13,933 nucleotides of DNA from JBEKJU01 sp050011095. GTDB taxonomy: Bacteria > Desulfobacterota > Syntrophorhabdia > Syntrophorhabdales > WCHB1-27. Numbering within the stretch: position 1 is the first letter of the stretch; every line of letters begins with the position of its first letter. The notes beneath the pieces are model-generated. The model ran no database searches. It saw nothing but the letters and a program-made list of their open reading frames with translations, and was not told the DNA's origin. The position numbers and the translations under genes were made by a program. Below, piece after piece: positions 13,277-13,933 of the stretch. The DNA lies in contig JBEKJU010000086.1 in the NCBI GenBank assembly GCA_050011095.1, positions 1-13,933 of the forward strand, read 5' to 3'.

Positions 13277-13708
13277 ATGAAAGACGACCACCCGCATCCG
13301 GATATTCGCGCGAATGATTCCCCGTCGACCATGAGGGGGATGACCCTCTCCGAGAAAAGGGGGCGTTTCGAGCTTTACGCGCGGGTTGACGAAATGGGTC
13401 CCGACCTCCTCGTCACCCTGTGGGGAGGGGCCGTCCACATAGGGGCTCTCGGCATGGCCGTGCCGAGGCCGAGCCTCCGGGACCCGAATGAGAAAAGCGC
13501 CACGTCCTCCGTCTTCACCTTTCCGGGACACAAGGAGGACATGACCGTGAAACTCGTCTCCGAAGGGCTTTCGGGCAGACTGGGAAGGAACGTCGTCGTC
13601 GTCGCGGGCATTCACTGGGATGCCCTCAAGCCGGAGGAGATCCGGGAGATCATGGAGGCGTCCGAGGCGCTCATGGGTCGGATCGTCCTGGAACTGAAGA
13701 AGGCGTGA
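13277..13708 (+). CDS. LpdD-like prenylated-flavin/UbiD chaperone
   Basis: The product has 143 aa, cytoplasmic. From residue 28 onward it follows the LpdD-like domain: GRFELYARVDEMGPDLLVTL, GGAVHIG (50-56), a serine-containing loop, PGHKED (83-88), and VVVVAGIHWDAL (106-117), then a helix with EEIREIMEASEAL. LpdD of Lactobacillus gallate decarboxylase is described as a prFMN chaperone that helps mature UbiD-type enzymes. Here it would serve the UbiD pair about 10 kb upstream, though no ubiD or ubiX is adjacent. The ATG at 13277 is the first possible start in frame (a TAA lies upstream); ATG codons at 13331 and 13340 are alternatives close to the domain start. The family call is from remembered motifs. 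Confidence 0.78.
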   Translation: MKDDHPHPDIRANDSPSTMRGMTLSEKRGRFELYARVDEMGPDLLVTLWGGAVHIGALGMAVPRPSLRDPNEKSATSSVFTFPGHKEDMTVKLVSEGLSGRLGRNVVVVAGIHWDALKPEEIREIMEASEALMGRIVLELKKA

Positions 13709-13746
13709 TACCAAGTCGCTTATCTCCGCCACATCCTTATTGTCCC
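13703..13746 (+). repeat. dispersed 44-bp repeat, copy 2
   Basis: It begins at the LpdD-like stop codon (GCGTGATACC) and matches 9824-9867 at about 34 of 44 positions, in the same orientation on the + strand. Confidence 0.6.
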
Positions 13747-13788
13747 GGCACCCTCTGGGTGGCCGCTCTCCTCGACATACAGTCATAA

Positions 13789-13892
13789 CCCCCGGCAGAG
13801 CCGGGGGCTTACCGTTTGCTGGCCCCTCGAAGGGGCCTGATCGCAAACGGAGAAAAACCGTCCTTTGCCGTCATTCCCGCGAACGCGGGAAT
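13789..13892. repeat. cluster of three palindromic hairpins
   Basis: CCCCCGGC/GCCGGGGG (13789-13807), CCGTTTGC with GGCCCCT nested against AGGGGCC and GCAAACGG (13812-13850), and ATTCCCGCG/CGCGGGAAT (13873-13892) are all perfect stems. The first two may terminate the LpdD-like transcript, although no U-run follows. The third is the widespread TCATTCCCGCG-type intergenic repeat, and it continues to the window end (ATCCAG ... CTGGA). No gene is seen from 13709 to 13933. Confidence 0.6.
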
Positions 13893-13933
13893 CCAGTGTT
13901 TTAGTAGGTTTACGCGCTCCTGGACCCCCGTTT

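Noticed and set aside
13172..13846. 224-residue - strand frame opposite the LpdD-like gene
   Set aside because: The + strand frame carries the LpdD-like motifs and a promoter; the - frame crosses intergenic hairpins and promoter DNA.

Overview
The window is GC-rich bacterial DNA that most resembles an anaerobic, aromatic-degrading deltaproteobacterium (Syntrophorhabdus-, Geobacter- or Desulfobacterota-like). This placement is inferred from gene content and heavy use of AGG arginine codons; no ribosomal marker is present. The left 9.5 kb, all on the + strand, looks like a phenol-activation locus. The right 4.4 kb is a looser accessory region with mostly - strand genes, a nonsense-interrupted gene and many small intergenic repeats.

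Region 1 (165-4267) is a tight operon: UbiD-family decarboxylase/carboxylase, an 84-residue small subunit, a second UbiD-family protein, a UbiX flavin prenyltransferase, and a DUF120/RibK-like (archaeal-type, CTP-dependent) riboflavin kinase. Starts and stops touch or overlap (TAG immediately followed by ATG; two ATGA overlaps). Read together, RibK-like would make FMN, UbiX would make prenylated FMN (prFMN), and the UbiD pair plus small subunit would be the prFMN-dependent (de)carboxylase. Subunit sizes fit the alpha, beta and gamma subunits of phenylphosphate carboxylase; no delta (HAD-like) subunit is in the window. The second UbiD appears to have lost the metal/cofactor ligands.

Region 2 (4268-8212) starts with an AT-rich leader carrying a tandem direct repeat. 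Three genes follow: a 24-kDa protein built from two copies of a dimeric alpha/beta-barrel-type domain, a 613-aa protein with a C-terminal PEP-utilizing-enzyme swivelling His domain, and a 354-aa protein matching the ATP-binding N-terminal part of PEP synthase/PPDK. The last two match the known two-part phenylphosphate synthase (phenol + ATP to phenylphosphate + AMP + Pi). The duplicated 24-kDa protein sits where the known system has a CBS-domain subunit of similar size.

Region 3 (8213-9522) has a U-tailed terminator-like structure and then a 363-aa membrane protein made of about five repeated two-helix hairpins, family not recognised.

Region 4 (9523-13933) holds hairpins, a 166-bp MITE-like element with TA flanks, a - strand DHA2-type MFS exporter whose C-terminal tail is made of repeat DNA, a - strand secreted protein interrupted by an in-frame TGA, a - strand GNAT acetyltransferase, and a + strand gene for an LpdD-like prFMN/UbiD chaperone driven by a good sigma70 promoter that would yield a leaderless mRNA. 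The window therefore carries candidates for each prFMN step from riboflavin to holoenzyme, in one neighbourhood with phenol phosphorylation.
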